A stretch of DNA of 64,000 nucleotides, from the NCBI GenBank assembly GCA_047974765.1, contig JBKECP010000027.1, positions 1 through 64,000 on the forward strand. The letters run 5' to 3'. This DNA is from JBKECP01 sp047974765 (GTDB lineage Bacteria > Pseudomonadota > Gammaproteobacteria > Pseudomonadales > Halieaceae). Both the position numbers and the translations under genes were made by a program. Position 1 is the first letter of the stretch; each line of letters starts with the position of its first letter. Of the stretch, positions 34,561 to 44,900 are shown one piece after another. The notes beneath the pieces are model-generated. The model searched no databases, was not told the origin of the DNA, and saw only the letters and a program-made list of their open reading frames with translations.

Positions 34561-35349
34561 ATGAAAAATAAAGCATTGGCACAGTGGCGTAATGGAGAAA
34601 AATCACTGGGTGTCTGGGTTGGTTTATCAGACGTAACAATGACAGAAGTAATTTCCCGCTTAGGTGCCGACTGGATCTGCTTTGATATGCAACACGGGTT
34701 GATGGACTATACCCACCTGATACCACTGCTGCCAGCCATTGCCGGGCAGGATGTTACGCCAATTGCCCGGGTTGCCGCCAATCGGGAGGATTTAATAGGC
34801 AAAGCACTGGATGCCGGTATTCAGGGTGTCATCGTACCCATGGTCAATACTGCCGAAGAGGCCGCTGCCGCAGTCAGCGCCTGTTACTATCCCCCGGTCG
34901 GACTGCGTTCCTGTGGCCCTATGCGGCCAATACTGCTAAATGGCCCTGAGTATATGGCTCAGTCCAATGACGAAACGGCCTGTATTGTTATGATTGAAAC
35001 CGAAGAAGGCTTGCGCAATGCTGATGCCATTGCCGCTGTTGAAGGGCTTGATGCCATTTTCGTCGGTCCTGTTGACCTTTGTTATGGTCTGGGCATTACG
35101 CCGGGTGATTTTACAAACCCGCTGTTTACCGAGGCACTGAGTAAAGTCCTGGCCGTATGCCGGAAAAACAACCTGGCAGCCGGTATATTTGGTTATTCGC
35201 CAGAACTCGCCAGACAAGCTCTGGATCAGGGTTTTGATTTTGCTTCAGCAGGAACCGATCTTAGTTTTTACCGGGATGGTCTGACAAGAGGCATGACTAT
35301 TGCCAGAGGTGAAAACCCGGACCAAAACAAGGCCCAGGGCGGCTACTGA
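34561..35349 (+). CDS. HpcH/HpaI-family aldolase
   Basis: A 262-residue class II TIM-barrel aldolase that splits 4-hydroxy-2-oxo acids (such as 2,4-dihydroxyhept-2-ene-1,7-dioate) to pyruvate plus an aldehyde. Visible motifs are WICFDMQHGLMDY, GIQGVIVPMVNTAEEA, YYPPVGLRS and the metal ligand regions VMIETEEGL and DAIFVGPVDL. The start is taken at ATG 34561 with GGAGA eight bases upstream; GTG one codon earlier is possible. It shares an operon with the hydratase and converges on the acyl-CoA ligase gene across a hairpin. Confidence 0.92.
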   Translation: MKNKALAQWRNGEKSLGVWVGLSDVTMTEVISRLGADWICFDMQHGLMDYTHLIPLLPAIAGQDVTPIARVAANREDLIGKALDAGIQGVIVPMVNTAEEAAAAVSACYYPPVGLRSCGPMRPILLNGPEYMAQSNDETACIVMIETEEGLRNADAIAAVEGLDAIFVGPVDLCYGLGITPGDFTNPLFTEALSKVLAVCRKNNLAAGIFGYSPELARQALDQGFDFASAGTDLSFYRDGLTRGMTIARGENPDQNKAQGGY

Positions 35350-35372
35350 GCCAATATCTGCGGTACATATCG

Positions 35373-35400
35373 GCCCACATCGGCCTCAGCTGATGTGGGC
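35373..35400. terminator. Bidirectional terminator between the aldolase and acyl-CoA ligase genes
   Basis: A 9-bp perfect stem GCCCACATC/GATGTGGGC with a 10-base loop. It overlaps the last codons of the acyl-CoA ligase gene on the minus strand. Confidence 0.65.
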
Positions 35401-37308
35401 CTTGATTTTGAAGGTGGCATACATACCCAAACGTTTGGCCAGTGCCTGGCCATCACCGTTTTTGACGTGGTAACTGGCCACGATACCTTGTTTGGGATCC
35501 TGCTCTACCCGCACCTGTGACAGTGTGACACCGAGTGCTTCGGCCTCTTCTTTCACGATGGATTCCACTTCCAGCATAACCAGTGCCGGTTTAAAAATTT
35601 TGCCAATGGCCGTCATCGGCAACTGTTCGAGAATATAAATAGTGCGCACAATAGCTGCCCGCTCGGGAATATTTGCCTGGGCATGCGCAAGCAGTTCTTC
35701 AGTACTGGCGCTGCTGTTGTTGTGTAATTGTACATAGGCAACAGGAATTTCCCCCGCCCTGATGTCAGGCCGACCTACCGCAGCACTCAAACCCACAGCC
35801 GGATGTGTGGAAAAGGCTTCTTCAATGATATGGGGGTCAATATTGTGTCCTCCTCTGATAATCAGGTCTTTGCTGCGCCCCGTGAGCCAGAACCAGCCCT
35901 TATCATCCTGACGGGCCAGATCACCCGTGTTGAACCAGCGCTCTTTGCTGCCAGGCATGTCAATCCAGGCTGAGGCATTGTGACTTTCACTGAGATAACC
36001 GGCAAAGATATTGGGACCACTAAGGGCGATAATACCCGCTTCGTCAATACCGGCATGACGTACATAGCGGCCTTCTTCATCCAGAATCAGTGAGACCATC
36101 TGCTGCCAGGGAAGACGAATACCGACAGACCCCGGTATTGAATCACCCTCTGCAGGTGTCAGTGAAGCGACGCAGCAGCTCTCGGTCAGACCATAACCTT
36201 CAAGTACACGCATGCCAGTACGCCGCTCAAAAGTGTGAATCAGCTCAGCGGGCATTGGTGCTGCACCACAGATGGCATAGTCCAGACAGGACAGATCAAG
36301 CCCCTCCATCGGCGACTCCAGCAAACTGGCATAAACTGTCGGTACACCCGAGAATGACGCCACGCGGTGGTGGGCAACAATTTCCCAGAAGTGCCTGAAC
36401 AAACCCGCCGCACGGTAGCCAGCAGGTGGGCCAAGCACAACCTCACCGCCTGCACTGAACATGGCCAGACCAGTTCCCAGTTGCGCATTGACATGAAACA
36501 GAGGCAGGCAGGACAGCAGGGCTTTGCCCGGCTGATACAGCCTGCCCATAACGATATGCAACTGCATGGCGTTAGCCAGTTCATTCAAATGTATATGGCA
36601 GGCAATTTTGGGCAGACCTGTCGTACCACCGGTACAGAAATAGGACGCCATATCTGTGGCCTGTGGTGCCACAAAATCAAGGGCGTCGCCACGCTCTTTG
36701 GCCAGTTCACTGTGAAAATCCAGAACCGGTATACCAGCAAGTGAAACAGGCAGATCAGCTATGGCCTCACTGCGAGCACTGCCTGCAGGTGCATAGGGGA
36801 TATGGCGTTTTACATCAACCGCCAGAATACCGGCAACATTATGCTCGCCCGCAGTTAGTGCCTGCCCTACCCGCTGCCAGATTTCAGGGTCCGGGGTCGG
36901 CCCGGTAGTTATCAGCCAGCGAACATCGGCTGCCCGTAACAATTCACCCATTTGCTCACCTTCAAGCAGCGCATTGAGAGCAAATACAATACCGGCGGTT
37001 TCTCCACCCCAGATAGCCAGATGCGTTTCAGGCAGATTAGGCAGGACATAAGCTACGACTTCATTGCGCTTCAAACCCAGCCTTCGCAACAGGTTGGCTG
37101 TGCGGGTAATATCGGCCAGCAGCTCACGATAAGTCCAGCGAGCCGCACGGTTGTAATTTTCAGCCTGCAAAATAAAGGTCAGTGCTGCGGCATCAGGATT
37201 GATCGCAGCACCTTTGGCGATCAGCTCATAACTGTTGCTGATACCTTTGAGGGAAAATGAACCACCTTGCTCAACAGCTTCAATATCTTCAAGCGTGCGG
37301 ATTGGCAT
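35386..37308 (-). CDS. Acyl-CoA synthetase (AMP-dependent ligase)
   Basis: A 640-residue ANL-superfamily enzyme that activates a carboxylic acid to its CoA thioester via an acyl-adenylate. Motifs in order: the P-loop CTGGTTGLPKIA, GYGLTESCC, the NTGDLARQD aspartate, GRSKDLIIRGG hinge and catalytic lysine in TAIGKIFKP. The C-terminus extends about 50 residues past that lysine. Substrate unknown; the setting beside a PQQ dehydrogenase and hydratase/aldolase genes suggests an acid made by oxidising an alcohol. A copy of the 42-bp palindromic repeat lies just upstream. Confidence 0.92.
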   Translation of the reverse strand: MPIRTLEDIEAVEQGGSFSLKGISNSYELIAKGAAINPDAAALTFILQAENYNRAARWTYRELLADITRTANLLRRLGLKRNEVVAYVLPNLPETHLAIWGGETAGIVFALNALLEGEQMGELLRAADVRWLITTGPTPDPEIWQRVGQALTAGEHNVAGILAVDVKRHIPYAPAGSARSEAIADLPVSLAGIPVLDFHSELAKERGDALDFVAPQATDMASYFCTGGTTGLPKIACHIHLNELANAMQLHIVMGRLYQPGKALLSCLPLFHVNAQLGTGLAMFSAGGEVVLGPPAGYRAAGLFRHFWEIVAHHRVASFSGVPTVYASLLESPMEGLDLSCLDYAICGAAPMPAELIHTFERRTGMRVLEGYGLTESCCVASLTPAEGDSIPGSVGIRLPWQQMVSLILDEEGRYVRHAGIDEAGIIALSGPNIFAGYLSESHNASAWIDMPGSKERWFNTGDLARQDDKGWFWLTGRSKDLIIRGGHNIDPHIIEEAFSTHPAVGLSAAVGRPDIRAGEIPVAYVQLHNNSSASTEELLAHAQANIPERAAIVRTIYILEQLPMTAIGKIFKPALVMLEVESIVKEEAEALGVTLSQVRVEQDPKQGIVASYHVKNGDGQALAKRLGMYATFKIKAHIS

Positions 37309-37335
37309 AGTAGCGCTCTCACAGTTTGTTATTAA

Positions 37336-37377
37336 CCTGAAAATCAGCGGAATTTGTGAAATCCCTTGATTTTCAGG
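37336..37377. repeat. Dispersed palindromic repeat, copy 1
   Basis: Core CCTGAAAATCAGCGGAATTT with a matching inverted right arm ending TGATTTTCAGG; 11 bp of perfect outer stem. Its reverse complement matches the copies at 47.4 and 57.0 kb. It lies between the acyl-CoA ligase gene and the second PQQ dehydrogenase gene. Confidence 0.7.
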
Positions 37378-37474
37378 TACCTGCTAAAAATTCCTGGGCT
37401 GTTTGTTTATAGCTTATAGAGATTCATCAATCTGATGCGCCACCTGCAGTCAGGTGGCGTCATTGGCTGATGGT

Positions 37475-39607
37475 CTACTGTGCGGGTGTGGTTTTAGCAT
37501 CCTCCCCGCTGTCTTTTTCTGCCTGTTGCCGTTGATAGAGTTTGTTGGCTTCTTGCAGTGTATATTGGCGAACAGCCTGAGCGTCATCCTCACTGAGGTA
37601 TTTGGCAAAGCTGACCATGCCCAGCGGGCTGAGTACGCCCTTGAGAACGATATCATTCCAGATCTCGTGCGTTGCTTCACTGCTATAGCGCAAATCAGGT
37701 GTTACCCCTCCACTGATGGTGCCATCGCCGTGACAATAACTGCACTGGCGCTGATAGATCCGTTGGCCGCGCTCAATAATTTCCTGTGAGGCACTGACAG
37801 ACTGCGGTTTTTGCACTGTACGATCAATAGTTGGCGCCGGTGGTAATTTCGCCTGGCCACCCAGCTTGAACACCAGTACACGCGAAATATTGGGAATTTC
37901 CCAGCCATTGGAAACCGTGCCGGCTTCCGCTGCCAGACCACCGCCAAAGCCAACCGCAACCGCAATGTACTGCTGGCCATCAAGGGCATAAGTGATGGGT
38001 GGTGCCATTGCCAGTGTCTGGGTTTCGAATTGCCATAGTGTTACACCGTTACGGGCATCGTAGGCTTTGAACTGGCCATAGCCATTACCCTGGAATACAA
38101 GACCGCCCGCCGTACTCAGTACACCGCCATTGGCGGGACGGCCCAGCGGACCTGTCCAGAAAGCCTTCTGTTTGACGGGATCCCATGCCACCAGTGCGCC
38201 GGTAACTATCTGATCAAACAATGCATTGAGGTCCGGCACGTCCGGTGGCAGATTGGCCATGCGATCAAGACCAACGTTCCAGTAACCGTGGCCGTATTCG
38301 TTATCCATCGCCTGGTCAGAGGCCTTAAACTGAATCGGGACATTCATCATCGGAATATAAACCAGCCCCGTTTGTGCGTTATAAGACATCGGATGCCAAT
38401 TGTGACCACCGGCATTGCTGGGCTGAGTGACATTTTCGCCGTCAAACAGGCGGGCGTTGGGTGTCTCTATCGGACGGCCTGTCTGCATATCGATACCGCT
38501 GGCCCAGGTGGTTTTGGTATAGGCATTGGCAGACAAAAGCTCGCCAGTGAGGCGGTCGATAACATAGAAAAAACCATTCTTGGGCGCCTGCATAATCACC
38601 TTGCGCTGTTTGCCATCAAGCTCAAGGTCGGCAAGAATCATATGCTGGGTGGCAGTATAGTCCCAGGTATCCCCAGGGGTTGTCTGATAGTGCCAGACGT
38701 ATTCTCCGGTTTTGCCCCTGACGGCAACGATAGAAGCCAAAAAGAGATTATCACCACCTTCCGGGCTGCGAATTTTCTGGTTCCAGGGGGAACCATTGCC
38801 TACACCCAGGTAGAGCAGGTCTGTTTCCTGATCATAAACCATGGAATCCCAGACAGTGCCACCACCACCCCACTGCCACCATTTTCCATTCCAGGTTTTC
38901 GCCGCCATTTCCAGTTCAGGCGACTCAAAGCCCTCTTGTGGATTGCCCGGTATGGTGTAGAAGCGCCAGATCTGTTTGCCCGTATTAATATCATAAGCTG
39001 TTACATAGCCGCGCACACCCAGCTCCGAGCCTCCATTGCCAATAACCACCAGGTCACCAACAATGCGGGGGGCACCGGTGATGGTGTAAGGCTTATCACG
39101 GTCAGTTGTCTGCACGTCCCAGACCACAACACCCGATTCAGCATTCAGTGCTACCAGGCGCCCGTCATAGGTGCCTACAATCACTTTGCCTTTGGCATAG
39201 GCAACACCGCGATTGACAGCATCGCAGCAACCCTTGGCAAGAAAGGAGCGGTCCACTTCCGGGTTGTAGAACCACTTGAGGCCGCCATTGCGGGCATCCA
39301 GGGCATAGACCATTGACCAACTGCCGCTGACATAAAGCGTGTCGTTAATCATCAACGGTGTCGCTTCCACACCACGTTTGGTATACATGTTGAAGTGCCA
39401 GGCCAGACCCAGCTTGCCCACATTACTGCGATTAATCTGTGCCAGCCCGGAGAAACGCTGCTCCCCGGCATCATTACCGTGCAGCTGCCATTCCGTATCA
39501 GCTGGCGGTGGCACCTCTTTTTCTTCTGCCAGCACTACCGTTGCCTGCAACAGGCTGAGTGATACGCCCAGTACCGCACTGGTAATGGCGCTCATTGGTT
39601 TGTTCAT
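37475..39607 (-). CDS. Second PQQ-dependent alcohol dehydrogenase with cytochrome c domain
   Basis: A 710-residue quinohemoprotein with a signal peptide (cleavage near VLAEE), PQQ propeller and C-terminal cytochrome c (CSYCH, about residues 622-626). It has the vicinal disulfide Cys127-Cys128, GGGGTVWDSM and a WDYTA active-site segment identical in pattern to the first paralogue, again with Thr rather than Asp two positions after the catalytic Asp (calcium type). The two genes are about 12 kb apart and clearly related but diverged, which suggests different substrates. Transcribed towards the acyl-CoA ligase gene on the same strand; 166 bases separate them. Confidence 0.92.
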   Translation of the reverse strand: MNKPMSAITSAVLGVSLSLLQATVVLAEEKEVPPPADTEWQLHGNDAGEQRFSGLAQINRSNVGKLGLAWHFNMYTKRGVEATPLMINDTLYVSGSWSMVYALDARNGGLKWFYNPEVDRSFLAKGCCDAVNRGVAYAKGKVIVGTYDGRLVALNAESGVVVWDVQTTDRDKPYTITGAPRIVGDLVVIGNGGSELGVRGYVTAYDINTGKQIWRFYTIPGNPQEGFESPELEMAAKTWNGKWWQWGGGGTVWDSMVYDQETDLLYLGVGNGSPWNQKIRSPEGGDNLFLASIVAVRGKTGEYVWHYQTTPGDTWDYTATQHMILADLELDGKQRKVIMQAPKNGFFYVIDRLTGELLSANAYTKTTWASGIDMQTGRPIETPNARLFDGENVTQPSNAGGHNWHPMSYNAQTGLVYIPMMNVPIQFKASDQAMDNEYGHGYWNVGLDRMANLPPDVPDLNALFDQIVTGALVAWDPVKQKAFWTGPLGRPANGGVLSTAGGLVFQGNGYGQFKAYDARNGVTLWQFETQTLAMAPPITYALDGQQYIAVAVGFGGGLAAEAGTVSNGWEIPNISRVLVFKLGGQAKLPPAPTIDRTVQKPQSVSASQEIIERGQRIYQRQCSYCHGDGTISGGVTPDLRYSSEATHEIWNDIVLKGVLSPLGMVSFAKYLSEDDAQAVRQYTLQEANKLYQRQQAEKDSGEDAKTTPAQ

Positions 39608-39894
39608 TACGGCTCTCCCGATTGTTATAAGGTTATTTTATCTATCGCAGTGAACAGCAAAAATATTATTTTATGGATGCTTTCACTAAAAACTGCTTCA
39701 CAGTCAGGCTTGCATGGTGTGAGAACATGGTCTCTATAATAGTTCGGCCAAACTGTTGATTGCGCTGTGACTATTTTTGTTTTGCAAAAACCAGCGACAA
39801 CACTTAATGGTTTGAGACTATAGAGCCTGTATTGGCAAAGTATTGTCTTGGAAATGACATTTTCAATCATCACTGCGAATCAGGGAGAACCACT

Positions 39895-40191
39895 ATGGCA
39901 ACTCCGGGCAAAAATAGCGCACTGGATGGTGTTCGGGTTCTGGATATGAGCCATATTCTGGCTGGTCTCTGGTGCACACAGACACTGGCGGATCCGGGCG
40001 CAGATGCTATCACAAGTTTGATGTCCCGGGTTTGCGCCCGCAGCATGCAGCTTGAACTGTCTCTGGTACAGGATGGTGCACCGGTGGCCAGCCCTTTGCG
40101 TCTGTCTGCCATACTGGTGCTTTATCAGCGGGCACCGCCTGCGCCAGGTGCTGTTCCGGCAGAACCTGGACTTGCTGAAAATCAGGAATAA
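39895..40191 (+). pseudogene. CaiB/BaiF CoA-transferase with large internal deletion
   Basis: The first about 40 codons (ALDGVRVLDMSHILAGLWCTQTLADPGAD) are a good N-terminus of a class III CoA-transferase. After a short junction the frame reads APVASPLRLSAI and YQRAPPAPG, the conserved C-terminus of the same family. About 300 middle codons, including the catalytic aspartate, are missing, yet the frame is open and has a GGGAG ribosome-binding site. Best explained by one or more deletions. Its end overlaps the convergent RES toxin gene by 10 bases. Confidence 0.75.
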
Positions 40192-40637
40192 GCAAACAAA
40201 CGGGTATCGTAGGGGTGGCGTGTGATATTGATAATATCGAGCTGTTTGGCAGCCGGATGACGGGGATTTAGCAGGTAATTGTAGCTGTGTGGCACAACGG
40301 CGCTGGGTACTTGCAGCAACAGACTGCGAGCGGCATCGAGCCACTCATCACCAATAGCACGGGTGCGCGCCAAATCGGACTGCCAACCCTTGCTTAATGC
40401 ATCGCTGTCAAGTTTTGCCACAGGAACTTGCTGGCCAGCCATAACCTGCAACAGTTTGAATTGACTGGGTACCTGATCCGGCGCCAGTTCAAAGTGAACC
40501 AGCACTTCCAGCAGCGCCAGTGCCGGGTGCTCGGCCAGATAAAGTATCGGCAGTCCCCGGTTGTGCCAGCGGCCCGCATATTTGAGGCCGCCAATCCCCG
40601 TGAGGTCGCTGTAATTGCTGATACGCCAGAGAATCAC
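40182..40637 (-). CDS. RES-domain toxin
   Basis: A 151-residue RES-family protein. Members are ADP-ribosyltransferase-fold toxins that degrade NAD+. The conserved Arg, Glu and Ser positions are visible in WRISNY, GRWHN, LALLEVLVHFE and VPSAVVPHSYNYLLNP. The gene begins inside the end of the upstream antitoxin gene (ATGA overlap), the standard antitoxin-first order. The type II RES/Xre assignment is by family and gene pairing. Confidence 0.9.
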   Translation of the reverse strand: MILWRISNYSDLTGIGGLKYAGRWHNRGLPILYLAEHPALALLEVLVHFELAPDQVPSQFKLLQVMAGQQVPVAKLDSDALSKGWQSDLARTRAIGDEWLDAARSLLLQVPSAVVPHSYNYLLNPRHPAAKQLDIINITRHPYDTRLFAYS

Positions 40638-41101
40638 GCGAAATAGCCGGCATCCAGTTGCCCCAGTGCTTCCTCAACCACCTGCCCACCGTATTCAGTT
40701 TGCATCATATCCATTGCACTGCTGCCGCCAAAGCCCTGCCGGGGCTTGTGCAGCCAGAGATTGGCTCGTTCCTCATCACCGAGCACGATGATCGCCATGG
40801 CGCGCAATTTGGCAGCTCGCAGCAGACGGCCACTTTCTTCCGGTGATAATGGCTCCTGATTGCGACGGCGATGCGTCAATGTGCGCGGAGCCACTATCCA
40901 GCGGGTTTCACTGCGGGTATAACCCTGCTTCAATAATAGATCAACGGCATCAGTTGCAATTCCACCCCGAACAATTTTAGCCATGTCGAGGGCGCTGCAG
41001 ATCGGTAGCCCCAACAGTTTGCCAATCTGCGCCATGGCCCTGGCCCCCGGTCCCTCCTGATGGGTTTTTGAGGGTTTGAATACAATAGCGGCTTCATTCA
41101 T
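40634..41101 (-). CDS. Xre/MbcA/ParS-type antitoxin (DUF2384)
   Basis: A 155-residue antitoxin partner of the RES toxin. The N-terminal part holds an Xre-like helix-turn-helix (DLLLKQGYTRSETRWIV); the C-terminal DUF2384 region (ANLWLHKPRQGFGG, then TEYGGQVVEEALGQL) binds and blocks the toxin. Expected to autoregulate the operon. Confidence 0.9.
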   Translation of the reverse strand: MNEAAIVFKPSKTHQEGPGARAMAQIGKLLGLPICSALDMAKIVRGGIATDAVDLLLKQGYTRSETRWIVAPRTLTHRRRNQEPLSPEESGRLLRAAKLRAMAIIVLGDEERANLWLHKPRQGFGGSSAMDMMQTEYGGQVVEEALGQLDAGYFA

Positions 41102-41210
41102 ATGGCATCTCCCACCGTTTGGCGATCAATGTTCAGCAATATGCCTGATTATAGTTGGCATATTGCCGATTAACAACTGCACCCGGAATCAAAATAAATC
41201 AACCTTGCAC

Positions 41211-41888
41211 CTACTCCGGCATGGACATGGCACAAATAAGACTCAAATGGCTGTAAGGCAGACCTGTTGTCTGATGCCACTCATTGAACGTTTCCTGAAC
41301 ACGGCTGAGATCACGTTTGCTGGTTGGATTTTCATTAATGGACAAACCGGCACGACGCATACAGTGGGCAACATGGTCGGTAAGAACAAAGGTATCTTTG
41401 CCCATATTGCGCAGCACGCGCTGACCACTCATACCGCCAAGACGGTCACCTCTGGTTTTGAGTACGGCAAACAGGCCGATCAGATCCTCACCTGGCCAGC
41501 GGGTAATAAACTTGCCAAAACTACCATGTTCTTTGGCGATATCGAGAACAAAATGAGCATTGCGCTGGATACTGATGACTTTCTGACGATTGCGGATAAT
41601 GGCCGGATTCCGGGCAAAGTTGTCGATCTGATCGGGGCTCAGCATAACGATTTTTTCTGGTGGAAAGCCAAAGAACAACTCTTCAAAGGCTTCCCATTTA
41701 TTATCCACCACTCGCCATACAAAACCCGCCTGAAAGACACAGTGAGCCATTTCTGAAAGCCAGCGATGATCAGGTGTACGCATTAACTGACGGCTGCTTT
41801 TTACTTCTGGCAATAAACGTTTAAGCGCCGCCCTGCCCCCTTTGCGCTCCTGAGCCCGCTGATGGATTTCATCAAAATTCAGCATCAT
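41211..41888 (-). CDS. DNA-3-methyladenine glycosylase I-like protein
   Basis: A 225-residue protein of the Tag/HhH-GPD glycosylase superfamily. Recognisable are the LSEMAHCVFQAGFVWRVV and KWEAFEELFFGFPP segments and the LGGMSGQRVLRNMGKDTFVLTDHV helix-hairpin-helix region with the following Asp. The zinc-binding ends of E. coli Tag are not evident, so it belongs to a divergent branch. Presumed role: excision of alkylated adenine. Starts at tandem ATG codons (Met1 or Met2). Confidence 0.8.
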   Translation of the reverse strand: MMLNFDEIHQRAQERKGGRAALKRLLPEVKSSRQLMRTPDHRWLSEMAHCVFQAGFVWRVVDNKWEAFEELFFGFPPEKIVMLSPDQIDNFARNPAIIRNRQKVISIQRNAHFVLDIAKEHGSFGKFITRWPGEDLIGLFAVLKTRGDRLGGMSGQRVLRNMGKDTFVLTDHVAHCMRRAGLSINENPTSKRDLSRVQETFNEWHQTTGLPYSHLSLICAMSMPE

Positions 41889-41924
41889 TTACCTCCTCCG
41901 TTCAGACATTATTTGTCGATATTA

Positions 41925-44900
41925 TTAGACATGATGTCTAATAACAGAAGGCGCAATCAACGAGATCTGGCTGCCGCGGCGGTTGTGCGTCAAATCAATA
42001 CGCGTATCCAGCCTGGATTTTAATTCGGCCACATGGGATATGATACCGACAGTGCGCCCACTATGCTGCAATTCCAGCAGGGTTTGAATGGCCAGTTCCA
42101 GCGCTTCGGCATCAAGGGAGCCAAAACCCTCATCAACAAATAATGTATCCAGAGCAATACCACCGGCCTGTGACTGGACGACATCAGACAGGCCAAGCGC
42201 CAGCGCCAGTGCAGCCTGGAAACTTTCACCACCAGAGAGCGTGGCCACTGGCCGCGCACTGCCGCTGTAGTTGTCATAGACCTCCAGATCCAGGCCTGCG
42301 GCACGGCGCCCTTTGTTTGGATCCAGCTTGCGCAGCAGATGATAACGCCCGCCACTCATACTGAACAGACGATCGCTGGCCTGGCTGAGCACATCATCAA
42401 GCAGTATGCCCAGCACATAGCGCTGCAGGGAAATGCGGCTGCCAGACTGCCCATTGGCTACTTCGGCCAGCGTCCCCACTACTTTGTAACGAGCTTCCAG
42501 AGCACGACTGGCCTTGCGTTCATACTCCAGTTTGCGCTGTGTCGTATACAGATTCTGTTGCCGTCGAAGCAGGCTTTCTCTGTGTGTGGCCGCATCGTCT
42601 CGCTGCTTGCGAGCAGCCTGTTCACAGACTTCACAGGCCGCCACATCGGCCAATTCTTCGCCGCTCAGCTGTGCCTGCAACACCTCGATACGGGTGTGTG
42701 TAGCTGCCAGTATCTGTTGATATGTATCCAGAGCCTGTTCACGCTGCGCCAGCTGCTGTACTGACAACTGTGCCTGTTTGCAGGCCTCGGCGCTGTCAAA
42801 GGGACTGTCGGCCAGCGCGTGTTCAAGCTGGCCAAGCGCTTTGGCCAGTTCGTCATTAGCGTATTTGAGCCGCGCCTGTGCTGCCTTCACCGCCGCTCTT
42901 GCCTCACTGTCGGCATGCTCTGCCTGGCGCAGCTGCTGGTGGGCCTCTTCCAGCTGATTCAGCAGCGTATCCAGCTGATGACCAATATGTTGCCGCTGTT
43001 TATCAAGAGCACCTTCAATACGGTAAGGTTCAGGCAGACGGGTTTCCAGTTCAGCCCGTCGGCTGCTGGTTTCACGCAGTACAAGTTCGGCCGCAGTACA
43101 CTGTGCATTTTGCACTGACAACTGCTCCTGGATCTGTTGAACCTGCATTTCCTGTTCGTGTAGATGCAAGCCGAGCTGTCTGTACTGCTCCAGTTGTCCG
43201 ATTCGCTGCTGCCACTGCATTGCCAGTATCTGTAGTTGCTGTTTAAAAAAATCCAGCGTTTGTCCAGCTTCTGCTGTGTTTGATGCCAGCGACTGCTGGC
43301 ACTGATTGAGTTGCTGCTGTAGCTGCTCACACTGCGCCTGTATGACGGCAATCTGTTGTCGGCACTTAACCAGCTGACTATCGGCCTGCTGACAACGCTG
43401 CTCCTGGATATTCAGTTCAGCTTCATCAGGCAGGGGCTTATCCACTTCAAAATTATCTGCCGGTGCCGGGTGAGATTGACTGCCACAAACCGGGCAGGCC
43501 TGCCCTTGTTGCAATTCCTGTGCAAGCCGGTAAGCCTGGCCCAAATGCCAGTTACGGCGCAGTATTTTCAATTGTTGCTGCTGCTGTTCAAGTTCTATTT
43601 CTGCAGCCTGTTCAGCTACAAGCTGCTGCGCAAGCCTGTCGGCAAATTCATGCTGTGCCTGTCTGAGTTGATCCCGCTGACAGGCCTTGTCCAGCTGCAA
43701 CTGCGCAGCTTGCTGTGCCCGCTCTACCCCCTCACTGGCAGTGAGCGCCTCTTCCAGTGCACTGCTTTTGCATTTGAGACTACTCAGTCTGTTTTTGGCC
43801 GCCGCCAGATCCTTGCTGACGGCCTGCTGTGCAGCCATTTTTTCAGTCAGTTGCTGCTGTTGGCTTCGCTGGTGATCACTTATCTGTAGCAGTCGGGTGA
43901 CTGCTGGCTTCATTGCTTCTAGCTCTGCAATTTCCTGGCGCAGCGCAGCGCTTTGCTGCTGAGCTTGCGTCGCCTGTACCAGCACCTGTTGGGCCACAGT
44001 CAGTGCGCTGTCAGCAGTTTGCTGACATTCACTGGCACGCTCACACGCCGCACTGGCTTCAAGCAGATGATCTTCAGCCTGATGGCGCCGGGCAAAAGCC
44101 GGTTCAAGCGCACTGGCACAGCGGGCCAATGCCAGTGCTTTTTGTTCAGCGGCGATTTCTGATGCCTGCGCGTTGAGAGCGTCAAGCTGGGTATTGGCTT
44201 CACTCAGAGCCTTGGCGGCCCTGTCCAGAGTGCGGGCTTTGACAAGCTGGTTGTCGGCAGCCTGCCAGGCTTTAAAGGCTGCATCGGCAGCCTGTACCTG
44301 CGCTTTAACATCACTATCAATATCGGCCAGCGCCTGTATCAGTGCCTGTTCATCACTGACTTCACCAGCTTCGATAATGGCTTGCAGACGGCTTTGCCCC
44401 TGCTCAAAGTTTCTGCGGATATCCGCTGCAGCACTTTTCAATCGCTCTTCAATACGTTTATAGATATCAGTGCGAAACAGCGACTGGAAAATAGCCTCCC
44501 GCTCACTTGAATCAGCCAGTAATAATTGCCGAAACTGCCCCTGGGGCAGCACCATTACCTGCCGGAACTGGTTGGCATTAAGGCCTGTCAGCTCAATAAT
44601 TCTCCGGTTGGCATCCTGCACTTTCTGTTCAACCAGTAGCTCGCCATTGTCAGTGCTGCCGTCTTTACCCAGACGGTAGAGGCTGGCCCGGGTTTTATGT
44701 TCTGTTGTGCCTGTGCCGCGAACACGGGGGCGCAATTGTGTTGGCTGGCGGGCAATCTGGTAGCACTTGCCGCCAAGCTCAAAACGCAATACCACCTCGC
44801 TTATTATAGAGTCCGGACTTTGCTGGCAGCGCATATCACTGCCTTCGCGCTCATTGCCGGTGGTACTGCCGTACAATGCGAAGCAGATTGCATCGAGCAG

